Both the position numbers and the translations under genes were made by a program. Below are positions 1-6,651 of a stretch of 10,117 nucleotides of DNA, in pieces (position 1 is the stretch's first letter; the number at the start of each line of letters is the position of its first letter). The stretch lies in NCBI GenBank assembly GCA_958413095.1, contig CATYUF010000055.1:1-10117 (forward strand). Reading direction: 5' to 3'. The stretch is from an uncultured Clostridium sp. GTDB lineage: Bacteria > Bacillota > Clostridia > TANB77 > CAG-508. The notes beneath the pieces are model-generated. The model made no database searches, had not been told where the DNA came from, and saw only the letters and a list, made by a program, of their open reading frames with translations.

Positions 1-12
1 AGTTTTAAATAT

Positions 13-1455
13 TTAATTATCTTTATTTAAAACCCATATAGAATTTGTACGACTTCCAATATTTTTTATTTTTTTCTCTTTATTTTGCAAACATTCAATT
101 AATAAATATTTAATTCTTCTTTTTTTCTTATCTTCAGATAAGAATTCTGGCATTTTATCAAGTAACAAATCATTTATTTCATTTCTTGTTGCTTTACCAT
201 ATGTCTTTATCAATTCTACTATCATTTGTTTATACATATCATTACTTAATCCACGATTTTTTATATATTTTGCTTTTTCATCTGTTATTTCTGAAATTTC
301 TTTAGAAATATATAAGTTTGGATATCTTCCTTCTACTAATTTTTCTTTTTTTAGTAAATCAGACTGTTGCTTTGTTATATGTATTCCTTTTTGAACTGTA
401 TCTAATAGCATTACAATACCAATATCTAAATCAGTTTTTTCAAAAAGCATTTTTGTATATTTTTCATCTAATATTTTTCCATACAAAGTTACCTTTACTC
501 TTCCCTCTACTGATAAATCATAGTCAGGCATAGGAAAGAATTTTTGCTTTTGATTATTAAATACTCTTCTTATACCACTTCCGGCAGTATCAATCATATT
601 TAAATTAACCATTGCATTTGCTAAAAACGGATTTCTATAATATGGAGGAACATAACTTTCATCTAGTAAAAATTTATCAACATTCTGAGGAATAAAAGTT
701 CCTTCGTTTATAAAAATTAATTTTTCTTTCATTTCTAATATATTTATTCTACCATGTTTTCTGTAATCTTGATGAGCGATTGCATTGTTTAATAACTCTC
801 TTAAAGTATAATTATCATATTGATTCACTTCGTTTGGAAATAATGTTATTTCATTAACCATATATCTATATCTTAAATTTCTAATTTTATTTTTTGCTTT
901 TTCAACATTTACTAAAAATGGAATTGTAAAGTGTTCATAATCTAAAATTTCTCCATTCTCTTGCAATTTCCATGTTATTTGCGGAATAAAATCTTCAAAC
1001 AAATAACTATTTTCTTCTTTTCCAAGTAATAGTAAAGCTGTACGAGTCACTTTACCATTTAATAAAACCTTCGCTTTATTTAGAAATGTAATATCATCCA
1101 TATTATCCACTTCTTTAGCAATTTCTTTATCTTCATTTTTCTTTTTAAATTGTTCTCTTGCTTTTAAAATGGCTTCTTTGTCTAAATCATCTACTGTCAA
1201 ACCTTCTATAATCTGTCTTGACCAATCGAAATTCATTGTTGACTTAATTTGATCAGATTTCATTTGATTTAAAGGAACTAAATCCTCATCATTTCTATCA
1301 TAAGCAAATCCTCTCCATGTTGTTGGAATTCCCATAGCTGCTGGTATTTTAAACATTATTACTCTTTTATTATCTTCTACAAATAATTCAAAAATATCCA
1401 AAAAAGTAATTCCATCATTAGTTCCCTTTGTAATTTCTTTTTTTAATTTATTCAA
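13..1455 (-). CDS. AlbA/RecG-like ATP-binding protein, N-terminally truncated
   Basis: 480-codon ORF matching the C-terminal four-fifths of the large bacterial proteins that join an AlbA_2 (Schlafen-like) nucleic-acid-binding domain to a GHKL-like ATPase and winged helix. Visible parts: the end of the AlbA-type region (residues 14-63, FKIPAAMGIPT), an N-box-like LRELLNNAIAHQDY at 218-231, a TAGSGIRR glycine box near 290-297, and a winged-helix-like C-terminus (about 410-445). Family members are often called putative transcriptional regulators or RecG-related; biochemical function is mostly unproven. The usual first ~85 residues (EFKE and AFANTxGG-type segments) are missing. The first usable start is a TTG with no good ribosome-binding site, and the in-frame sequence continues upstream to a stop at 1495-1497 with no ATG. 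It is therefore probably a 5'-deleted remnant, although the remaining frame is intact. Confidence 0.8.
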   Translation of the reverse strand: MNKLKKEITKGTNDGITFLDIFELFVEDNKRVIMFKIPAAMGIPTTWRGFAYDRNDEDLVPLNQMKSDQIKSTMNFDWSRQIIEGLTVDDLDKEAILKAREQFKKKNEDKEIAKEVDNMDDITFLNKAKVLLNGKVTRTALLLLGKEENSYLFEDFIPQITWKLQENGEILDYEHFTIPFLVNVEKAKNKIRNLRYRYMVNEITLFPNEVNQYDNYTLRELLNNAIAHQDYRKHGRINILEMKEKLIFINEGTFIPQNVDKFLLDESYVPPYYRNPFLANAMVNLNMIDTAGSGIRRVFNNQKQKFFPMPDYDLSVEGRVKVTLYGKILDEKYTKMLFEKTDLDIGIVMLLDTVQKGIHITKQQSDLLKKEKLVEGRYPNLYISKEISEITDEKAKYIKNRGLSNDMYKQMIVELIKTYGKATRNEINDLLLDKMPEFLSEDKKKRRIKYLLIECLQNKEKKIKNIGSRTNSIWVLNKDN

Positions 1456-1602
1456 ATTGCCATTGTTTCTATAAATGGTAAAATTAAATATTTTTTATAT
1501 AAAAGTTTTAGAAAGTTTAAAAAATTTAAAGAAGATGAACTTAAAAAAGTAAATACTTATTTGAATAATAATCAATTAAATTTTGTAAATAACAGTAATT
1601 AA
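1447..1602 (+). pseudogene. C-terminal remnant of an unknown gene at a rearrangement junction
   Basis: An open plus-strand frame runs from just after a stop at 1444-1446 to a TAA at 1600-1602 with no plausible start. From about 1490 its translation is lysine/asparagine-rich and gene-like (KSFRKFKKFKEDELKKV), whereas the first part overlaps the end of the opposing AlbA-type gene. The simplest reading is that two truncated genes have been joined tail-to-head. I do not recognise the parent protein, and in DNA this AT-rich a short open frame can arise by chance. Confidence 0.25.
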
Positions 1603-1621
1603 AATAGCAAATATATACTTC

Positions 1622-1676
1622 CTATTTGTAAGTACAAGTACTACAAATAGAGCTTGCAAAAATTGGGAGAACCCAA
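1622..1676 (+). other. oriT: Candidate oriT: long inverted repeat, nic-like segment and second hairpin
   Basis: A 9-bp perfect inverted repeat (CTATTTGTA at 1622-1630, TACAAATAG at 1642-1650) encloses a GTAC-AA-GTAC core that extends the stem apart from one bulged A. It is followed at once by GCTTGCAAAA (1652-1661) and then by a small hairpin TTGGG-AGAA-CCCAA (1663-1676). Position directly upstream of mobC/relaxase, and an inverted repeat with nic a few bases 3' of it, are the usual arrangement of MobP-type oriT sites. GCTTGCAAA recurs inside mobC at 1930-1938. The exact nick position is inference. Confidence 0.55.
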
Positions 1677-1704
1677 ACCCCTTTAATTTGTTTTAGGGAA
1701 AACG

Positions 1705-1710
1705 AGGAGG
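1705..1710 (+). promoter_or_regulatory. Ribosome-binding site of mobC
   Basis: AGGAGG six bases ahead of the ATG at 1717, a near-ideal Shine-Dalgarno that fixes the mobC start. No clear promoter was seen in the ~110 bases ahead of it; the oriT-like repeats fill that space. Confidence 0.75.
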
Positions 1711-1716
1711 AATAGA

Positions 1717-2032
1717 ATGCCTAAAGATAAAAAAATAAATATACGATTAACTGAAAAAGAAAAAAGTATAATAGAATCTAAAGCAAAAAAATTAAATATG
1801 ACTATTACAAAATTTATTGTTAGTTCTTGTTTAAAAGATAAAATTGTTATTGTAAATGGACTAGATAAAGTAGATACTGAACTTAGAAGAATAGGAAAGA
1901 ATAGGAAATAACATTAATCAATTAACAAGGCTTGCAAACGAAAAAATAATTACGGTAATTGATTTGAAGGAACTGCGGGAAGTGAATAATATATGGCAAT
2001 TATTGAAGCAATTAGTTCAAAAGCAAACATAA
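1717..2032 (+). pseudogene. mobC: MobC-like relaxosome accessory protein, frameshifted by a 10-bp duplication
   Basis: MobC proteins are small ribbon-helix-helix-type DNA-binding proteins that open oriT for the relaxase. The first frame (1717-1911, 64 aa) begins like MobC: KKINIRLTEKEKSIIESKAK followed by an amphipathic stretch, then stops abruptly after LRRIGKNRK. The next frame, from 1901, continues with the expected MobC C-terminus: IGNNINQLTRLANE, a helical segment DLKELREVNN, and a stop at 2030-2032. The break coincides with an exact tandem copy of AGAATAGGAA (1888-1897, 1898-1907). Removing one copy restores a 101-residue protein of normal MobC size whose end overlaps the relaxase start, the usual mobC-mobA arrangement. 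As it stands, translation ends 81 bases before the relaxase. This could be a dead gene, a phase-variable state, or an assembly or sequencing artefact. Confidence 0.85.
1888..1907 (+). repeat. Exact 10-bp tandem duplication inside mobC
   Basis: AGAATAGGAA occurs twice head-to-tail. Ten bases shift the reading frame by one, and deleting one unit rejoins both halves of mobC, so this repeat is the probable cause of the frameshift. Confidence 0.95.
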
Positions 2033-3096
2033 AAAGAATTATAAGCTATGTTACACAAGATAAAAAAACAAATGCAAGTTTAATTACAGGAAAAGACTGT
2101 TTAGCTGAAAGTTGTTTAGAAGAAATGCTATACACAAAAAATCTATATCACAAAAATAATGGCAGACAATATATACATATTATTCAATCATTTGATCCTA
2201 AAGATAATTTATCTGCAGAACAAGTTCATAATGTTGGAATTAAATTAGCAAATACTTTTAATGGATTTCAAGTATTAGTTGCAACACATATTGATAAAAA
2301 TCATTTGCACAATCATTTAGTTATAAATTCTGTATCATTTGAAAATGGATATAAAATTCAAATGAGCAAAAAAGATTTACAGTATATAAAAAATTACTCT
2401 GATAAATTATGTTTAGAAATTGGAGCTTCAGTTATTCCTAAAAAAGAAAAAACAAATTATATAAAAAGAAATGAATATAGAGTATCCAAGCAAGGTAAAA
2501 GTTGGAAATTTAAATTAATGAATGCAATTGATTTATCATTATCAGAAAGTAATACAAAAGAAGAGTTTATAAAAAATATGAATAAATTAGGATATCAAGT
2601 TAATTGGACAGATACAAGAAAATCAAGTAGTTCCATCAATAGTAAAGATGGATTATTATCTAATAGAGCCAGAGATAATCAAGGATTTATATCAAATGGA
2701 ACAAGCAATAGTAGAAGATATAACAATTATGAAAAAGAAAGTACAAGATACACAGGAAAAGTTATTAAAGGACAATATTCAAATGAACGAGGAAATGAAA
2801 AAATTGGTAGAGGAAAAATTGAAAGATTAATTTTACAACTTGAAACAAGAATTGAAAGAAACGGAAGAAGAACAGAAAAGCAAGATTTCCAAAATAAAAT
2901 GGAAAACAGGGTTAATAACATTCTTGGTGGGATTATTGCTATCAGCAATATGGTTTCTAACTCACAAATAAATCATAGACCTAAAAGAAAAATTAGAATA
3001 TATAAGACTTTATCAAAACAAGCTATGAAAGAATATGCAATGAAGAAAGCTAATTCTAGTGGTTTTGATTGGTTTGAAGATGAGGAAGAACTTTAA
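1993..3096 (+). CDS. mobA: Relaxase / mobilization nuclease (MobA/VirD2-type, PF03432-like)
   Basis: Nicks oriT and stays covalently attached to the DNA 5' end during conjugal mobilization. Residues 13-20 (IKRIISYV) hold the expected catalytic tyrosine, Y19. Residues 99-114 carry the metal-binding motif HIDKNHLHNHLVINSV, with H99, H104, H106 and H108. Residues 195-210 (MNKLGYQVNWTDTRK) match the conserved region that follows the nuclease domain. The following part (about 211-300) is rich in S, N, R, G and Q, which is typical of poorly conserved relaxase tails. The end (SKQAMKEYAMKKANSSGFDW) is again family-like. At 367 aa it is somewhat short for the family, and the usual segment straight after WTDTRK is not recognisable, so a small internal deletion is possible. 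The ATG overlaps the repaired mobC frame by 40 bases and has only a weak GGGA site, suggesting dependence on mobC translation. Confidence 0.9.
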   Translation: MAIIEAISSKANIKRIISYVTQDKKTNASLITGKDCLAESCLEEMLYTKNLYHKNNGRQYIHIIQSFDPKDNLSAEQVHNVGIKLANTFNGFQVLVATHIDKNHLHNHLVINSVSFENGYKIQMSKKDLQYIKNYSDKLCLEIGASVIPKKEKTNYIKRNEYRVSKQGKSWKFKLMNAIDLSLSESNTKEEFIKNMNKLGYQVNWTDTRKSSSSINSKDGLLSNRARDNQGFISNGTSNSRRYNNYEKESTRYTGKVIKGQYSNERGNEKIGRGKIERLILQLETRIERNGRRTEKQDFQNKMENRVNNILGGIIAISNMVSNSQINHRPKRKIRIYKTLSKQAMKEYAMKKANSSGFDWFEDEEEL

Positions 3097-3102
3097 AAAA
3101 AT

Positions 3103-3136
3103 ATAATAAATTGCTTTACACTAAAGCATTTATTAT
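3103..3136 (+). terminator. Long hairpin after the relaxase gene
   Basis: TGCTTTA (3112-3118) pairs perfectly with TAAAGCA (3122-3128) around a CAC loop, and flanking ATAATAAA / TTTATTAT extend the stem to 15 bp with one bulged T. It follows the relaxase stop by 6 bases, so it probably ends the mob transcript. It also contains the -35 box of the next promoter. Confidence 0.55.
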
Positions 3137-3144
3137 TGTATAAT
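3115..3144 (+). promoter_or_regulatory. Promoter of the ART-like gene pair
   Basis: TTTACA (3115-3120), an 18-base spacer, and TATAAT (3139-3144). Transcription would start about 3151, giving a ~25-base leader with GGAGG at 3167-3171 ahead of the ATG at 3177. The -35 box lies inside the preceding hairpin. Confidence 0.6.
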
Positions 3145-3176
3145 TTTAGTAAAATAACTACTAATTGGAGGTAGTA

Positions 3177-4139
3177 ATGAATTATATAAAAAGTAATGAA
3201 CTAAATTATGAACATACTTTTTTTCATTTCAGTCGAATAGATAGTAGAGAAAGTATAGAAAAAAATGGCCTTCAAGCTGTAGCAGGAGGCGAAAATGAGG
3301 CTGTAAATGACAAAGAAAATCCAACAATATATTTTTCATATGGAATAGATGGAATGTTAAAAGCTATAGATGTATGGATAAGATGGGAGTATAATAGGTT
3401 AGCTGAAAAAAATCAATCAGAATATATTCCACCATATAAATCCATTGATAAAAAATTAATGGATAAAACTTATGAGAAAATATATAAAGATTTCAAAGAA
3501 AGAATGTATTTTAAAGTTGATTTAAAAGAAGGAGAAAATCCAAAAACAAGTGATTTTTCTTTTAATGGAATTGACCAAAAGAAGGTTGATGAATACGAAC
3601 GTTATAAAAAAGAGATGAAAAAATACGAAAATGGTCAACAAAAATGGAAACCAACATATCCAAATAAAGTAATGAAGTGGATGTATGGTCCTTATAGTGA
3701 TTTCACATCATTTAAACAAGATAATTGGAATATGAATACTCATATAGGAGAAAGAACAATATCTTCTAATAGACTTAAGATTATTGAAACTAATCATGGA
3801 AGAACTGATGCTTTATCTTTTGCAATTGAAGCTTATAATAATTATAGAGATAAAATGCAAGATGTAGATTTGAGTAGATTAGATGATTTTATGAAATATG
3901 CAAAAGAATTATATAAAACAGATAAAGATTATGAAGAAGATGCTCCAGATTTAGGTAAACGCACAATAACAAAAGGAGAAGAAGAAAAATATCAGAAAAT
4001 AAACCACATAAAAACACATGCTGGTGGTTGTAGAATAAGCTTGCTAGAAAAAAGCACTTCATATATAAAAACAAAATATAGAGAATTACTAGGAAAAGCT
4101 ATAGATACTATGAAAGGATTTGATGTTAGTGGTAGATAA
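3177..4139 (+). CDS. Hypothetical protein with ADP-ribosyltransferase-like N-terminus
   Basis: 320 residues from the ATG that follows GGAGG by 5 bases; a TTG further upstream is less likely because it lies on the ribosome-binding site. I do not recognise a named family. The N-terminus reads FFHFSRIDSRESIEKNGL (15-32), then IYFSYG (51-56). This resembles the H-[FY]-[ST] ... I..nGL ... YFS pattern of the H-Y-E branch of ADP-ribosyltransferase folds, as in DarT- or KptA-like proteins. A possible third catalytic residue is E192 in THIGERTISSNRL. The middle (85-160) is charged and helical, and the end is K/E-rich. There is no signal peptide or membrane segment. It overlaps the next gene, implying one transcript and coupled translation. 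An enzyme acting on NAD+, such as a toxin or effector, is inference from three short motifs only. Confidence 0.7.
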   Translation: MNYIKSNELNYEHTFFHFSRIDSRESIEKNGLQAVAGGENEAVNDKENPTIYFSYGIDGMLKAIDVWIRWEYNRLAEKNQSEYIPPYKSIDKKLMDKTYEKIYKDFKERMYFKVDLKEGENPKTSDFSFNGIDQKKVDEYERYKKEMKKYENGQQKWKPTYPNKVMKWMYGPYSDFTSFKQDNWNMNTHIGERTISSNRLKIIETNHGRTDALSFAIEAYNNYRDKMQDVDLSRLDDFMKYAKELYKTDKDYEEDAPDLGKRTITKGEEEKYQKINHIKTHAGGCRISLLEKSTSYIKTKYRELLGKAIDTMKGFDVSGR

Positions 4140-4572
4140 AAATTATGCTATTGCTATGTCAGAATTACTATATTTTCTTAAAGGTTTTTCTGATGAAGAA
4201 ATAAGCAAAATACCAAAAGAACTTATGAATTTTTTAGAAAAAAATGCTGACCAAAATTATAAATGTAACTTTGACCATAATGCAAATATAGAAGATTTAC
4301 ATTTAAAAGATGAAACTTATGGATTAATTAGTATGATTTGTTACAATTATTGGTGTGAAACTCCAGAAGAGAAAAAGCAATATTTAGATTTATTAAATGA
4401 AAGTGAAAAAGAATATCAAAAGCATATTAGTGAAAAATATAACCTAGACAAATTGTTTGCTAATAAAGTAAGTAGACATGATGAAAAAACACAATTGGCA
4501 ATGGTTAAATATGATAAAGAAAAATGGTATAAAAAAATTCTGATGTTTCTAAAAAGATTCTTACATAAATAA
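4123..4572 (+). CDS. Small hypothetical protein, partner of the ART-like gene
   Basis: 149 residues from the ATG at 4123 (AAAGG about 5 bases ahead), overlapping the end of the preceding gene by 17 bases. It is acidic over its first ~80 residues, with SDEEISKIPKELMNFLEKN (a helical start), then LKDETYGLISMICYNYWC and EEKKQYLDLLNESEKEYQ; the C-terminus is lysine-rich (YKKILMFLKRFLHK). It appears soluble and mostly helical. I recall similar unnamed proteins in clostridial accessory regions but cannot name a family. Tight coupling to a putative enzyme makes an immunity, antitoxin or chaperone role plausible, without direct evidence. A TTG one codon earlier is an alternative start. Confidence 0.7.
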   Translation: MLVVDKNYAIAMSELLYFLKGFSDEEISKIPKELMNFLEKNADQNYKCNFDHNANIEDLHLKDETYGLISMICYNYWCETPEEKKQYLDLLNESEKEYQKHISEKYNLDKLFANKVSRHDEKTQLAMVKYDKEKWYKKILMFLKRFLHK

Positions 4573-4702
4573 TATTATAAAATCTTTAAATGTTTTAATG
4601 ATTAATTATATGCTAAACATTCAATATATTTTAGCTGAATGTAATTTTGAATGCAGTAACACAAATATAGAGAAATTTTGAAAAAGTTTGAGAAAAGAAA
4701 AA

Positions 4703-4718
4703 GGGCTGAAAATAGCCC
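4703..4718 (-). terminator. Rho-independent terminator, leftward
   Basis: On the minus strand GGGCT-ATTTTC-AGCCC is followed directly by TTTTTCTTTTC. It would stop transcripts coming from the integrase side before they run into the ART-like pair. Confidence 0.65.
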
Positions 4719-4729
4719 AAAAACAATTT

Positions 4730-4755
4730 AAGGAGCTTTCAAAAAGCTCCTTTTT
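4730..4755 (+). terminator. Rho-independent terminator of the ART-like operon
   Basis: AAGGAGCTTT pairs over 10 bp with AAAGCTCCTT around a CAA loop, and the T-run at 4751-4755 follows. It is about 160 bases after the 4572 stop. The A-run on its other side lets it work weakly leftward too. Confidence 0.85.
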
Positions 4756-4846
4756 CTGGTCGAGGTGAGGTGCCTTTAAAAAATGCCGTAATTCTTGTAT
4801 ATCAACAACTTTAAAGTTTTATAATATTCTTTCCAAAACATTTTTC

Positions 4847-4892
4847 CGAAAATCTGTAAGTAATAATTTTATAAAATACTCACAGATTTCCG
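4847..4892. repeat. Imperfect 16-bp inverted repeat downstream of the integrase
   Basis: CGAAAATCTGTAAGTA (4847-4862) and the reverse complement of 4877-4892 agree at 14 of 16 positions around a 14-base AT-rich centre. Lying about 30 bases past the integrase stop, it could be a terminator for int (A-rich after the stem on the minus strand, so not a classic one) or recombinase-binding arms. Confidence 0.5.
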
Positions 4893-4920
4893 TATCTTTT
4901 CATTTGTACTTTCAAATTCT

Positions 4921-6306
4921 TTAAGCTTCTTTGTTTAAGCCGACACCAAAGATATTTTGTGACTTCAAATAATCTTCCATATTTTTATTTTCAGTTTTCA
5001 CAAATTCTGGATCTACATCAACATAGTATTTCATAGTAACAGAAATATCTTTATGACCTAAAATCTTTTTTAATACAGCTGGTGCAACTTTTGCTTCAGC
5101 ACATCTTGTTGCAAAAGTTCCTCGTAGCATATGTGTATGCACATCAGTTTTAGTTACAGATTTCACGTTTTTATCTATATCTTCATAAATACCTAATCCT
5201 AATTTTAAAGCAATTCTCTTTAAGCTACTATTTATTGTATTTTCAATATACATTGTTTTATCTGGTTTGCAAAATAACAAATGATCTTTATTATCAATTT
5301 TATTTTCGATTGCTTTTTGCAATATAGGTTTAGTAATATCATTAATTGTTAAAGTTCTTTTTCCATTATATGTTTTTGTTGTATCTCCTATTATTGCTTG
5401 TCTAGACAAATCTTTTGTTTGAGTTCTTCTAATATAAATTTTTCCATTTTTCAAGTCAATATCTTTTTCATAATCAAGAACTAATGCTTCGCCAATTCGT
5501 ATTTCAGTAGTTAGTAGTAAAAGCAATAAATACTTATGATGGCATTCATTATAATCAACATTATATAAGTAATCTACTAACTTTTTTTGCTCATTAATGG
5601 TTAGCGTTTTTCTTTCTTTGCTGATATATTCGCTTTTAGGTTTTTCAACTCTTTTATAACCTTCCATAAAATTATTTGTTATTATATTTTCATAACTTGC
5701 TTGTCTAAAAGCCATACAAATTAACTCATATATTTGTTTTATTGTACTTTCTGAATAGGATTTTAAAGTTTCTAAATATTCTACGATATCATCTCTTTTG
5801 ACTTTTACAATAGGAATATTAGCAAATTTTTCTTTCTCAATTTTTTTCAATGAATCTGATTTTCTTTTTTTAGTTCCTTGTTTGATTTTGCCTAATTTAA
5901 AATCTTCTGCTAAAACACTGCTCACTAAATCGACAATTGTTTTATTACTTTTTGTAATTATGCGTATCTTACCATTTTTCTCTAGTTCAAGTTTATGAGT
6001 TAAAGCCAAATTAAATGCTTTTTCTTCTGTTTCAGCAATAAATGTTTTTGTCATTCTTTTTCCTATGGTGGTATCTCTACCTATTGCTAATATTGCCTTT
6101 GCACTGATAGAGAAATAAAAATATTCGCATTCTACATTATTGGCAAATGTTTTTCCATTTTTGAATTTGCTTATTTTTCTATATTTACAAATGTCTTTAT
6201 ATTTGCATTTATTACATATTTCTTCTTTTTTGAATTTTTTATCATCCTTGTTTTTAGTCTTTTTTTCTAAATAAGTTCCTGATGTTATTCCTTTTATTTT
6301 GTTCAT
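4921..6306 (-). CDS. int: Tyrosine recombinase / integrase
   Basis: 461 residues from the ATG at 6306, chosen because AGGAAAGGAAAA precedes it by about 6 bases; a frame extension of 33 codons upstream lacks such a site. It catalyses site-specific integration and excision. Catalytic residues are all visible: R270 in TTEIRIGEAL (usual TGxRxGE, here with T-E), a lysine in the NGKRTLTI hairpin (about 316), HxxR as H392-M-L-R395 in HMLRGTFATR, H418 in LGHKDISVTMKYY, and nucleophile Y428. The core-binding domain spans about 120-230. The N-terminus has a cysteine cluster, C31-x2-C34-x5-C40 and C60, likely to bind zinc, followed by an arm-binding-like segment (about 65-110). Length exceeds the ~400 aa of Tn916-type integrases because of that N-terminus. 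It lies 159 bases after the excisionase-like gene on the same strand. Confidence 0.95.
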   Translation of the reverse strand: MNKIKGITSGTYLEKKTKNKDDKKFKKEEICNKCKYKDICKYRKISKFKNGKTFANNVECEYFYFSISAKAILAIGRDTTIGKRMTKTFIAETEEKAFNLALTHKLELEKNGKIRIITKSNKTIVDLVSSVLAEDFKLGKIKQGTKKRKSDSLKKIEKEKFANIPIVKVKRDDIVEYLETLKSYSESTIKQIYELICMAFRQASYENIITNNFMEGYKRVEKPKSEYISKERKTLTINEQKKLVDYLYNVDYNECHHKYLLLLLLTTEIRIGEALVLDYEKDIDLKNGKIYIRRTQTKDLSRQAIIGDTTKTYNGKRTLTINDITKPILQKAIENKIDNKDHLLFCKPDKTMYIENTINSSLKRIALKLGLGIYEDIDKNVKSVTKTDVHTHMLRGTFATRCAEAKVAPAVLKKILGHKDISVTMKYYVDVDPEFVKTENKNMEDYLKSQNIFGVGLNKEA

Positions 6307-6335
6307 TTTGTATTTTCCTTTCCTGAAAATTTTAG

Positions 6336-6399
6336 GAAAACTCTTGATATAATTGATTATTTTGTGTATAATTATTTTAATACTATAGCAAGAGTTTTC
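6336..6399 (-). repeat. 11-bp perfect inverted repeat in the xis-int intergenic RNA
   Basis: GAAAACTCTTG (6336-6346) and CAAGAGTTTTC (6389-6399) enclose 42 AT-rich bases. On the transcript the closing stem lies about 30 bases ahead of the integrase start, so it could restrict or time integrase translation, or serve as recombinase/Xis binding arms. Confidence 0.6.
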
Positions 6400-6427
6400 T
6401 TGCATTACATAGATTTAATAGTATTTA

Positions 6428-6458
6428 GAAGGTTTAAATGGTGCATATTTAAATCTTC
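6428..6458. repeat. 12-bp hairpin directly after the xis stop
   Basis: GAAGGTTTAAAT (6428-6439) and ATTTAAATCTTC (6447-6458) pair with one G-T wobble (plus strand) around a 7-base loop. On the plus strand a CTTTTT run follows, so it may stop rightward transcripts. On the minus strand it begins 7 bases past the xis stop and lacks a U-run, suggesting mRNA processing or stability control. Confidence 0.55.
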
Positions 6459-6465
6459 CTTTTTG

Positions 6466-6651
6466 TTATTGGAATACTTTTCTTGTACTAACATATTGTT
6501 TGAAAGCATCTTTGGCAACTTTAAAAGATTTTCCAAATTTAACACAAGGAAAGTCAGCTCTATTAAATAAGTCTAAACAAGTTTTATTTCCAATACCCAT
6601 TATTCTTCTTATATCTGCTGTCGAATAAAATTCTACTTCATTATTTGTCAT
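6466..6651 (-). CDS. xis: Excisionase-like small HTH protein
   Basis: 61 residues with an AAAGGAGG site 8 bases ahead of the ATG. YSTADIRRIMGIGNKTCLDLF (9-29) has the look of an HTH_17/AlpA/MerR-like winged helix: a first helix, a GIG turn and a recognition helix. It is followed by a wing-type segment FPCVKFGKSFKV and a final helix KDAFKQYVSTRK. Such proteins upstream of a tyrosine integrase usually act as excisionase/directionality factor and sometimes control int expression. It shares a transcript with int. Role assignment rests on size, fold and position. Confidence 0.8.
   Translation of the reverse strand: MTNNEVEFYSTADIRRIMGIGNKTCLDLFNRADFPCVKFGKSFKVAKDAFKQYVSTRKVFQ

Larger units (their letters stand above)
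4573..4920. other. Gene-free gap between convergent operons; possible element boundary
   Basis: 348 bases without a credible gene. It contains two terminator hairpins (listed separately), a perfect 12-bp palindrome AACTTTAAAGTT (4807-4818), and a 16-bp imperfect inverted repeat (4847-4862 and 4877-4892, 14 of 16 paired) just after the integrase gene. A tyrosine integrase usually sits with its 3' end next to an attachment site, so an att core could lie here. I found no convincing matching direct repeat elsewhere in the window. Confidence 0.4.

Noticed and set aside
2648..2830. Separate 60-aa gene inside the relaxase
   Set aside because: It lies wholly within the relaxase frame with no good ribosome-binding site. 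The relaxase frame is intact and its end is family-like.
3889..4074. Minus-strand ORF opposite the ART-like gene
   Set aside because: Leucine/phenylalanine-rich shadow typical of the antisense of K/E-rich coding sequence; no ribosome-binding site.
4756..4775. tRNA 3'-end-like text (TGGTCGAGGTGAG) as an att site
   Set aside because: Only about 13 bases resemble the complement of a tRNA end. No T-arm or body follows on either side, and the implied acceptor stem would begin with an unusual C.
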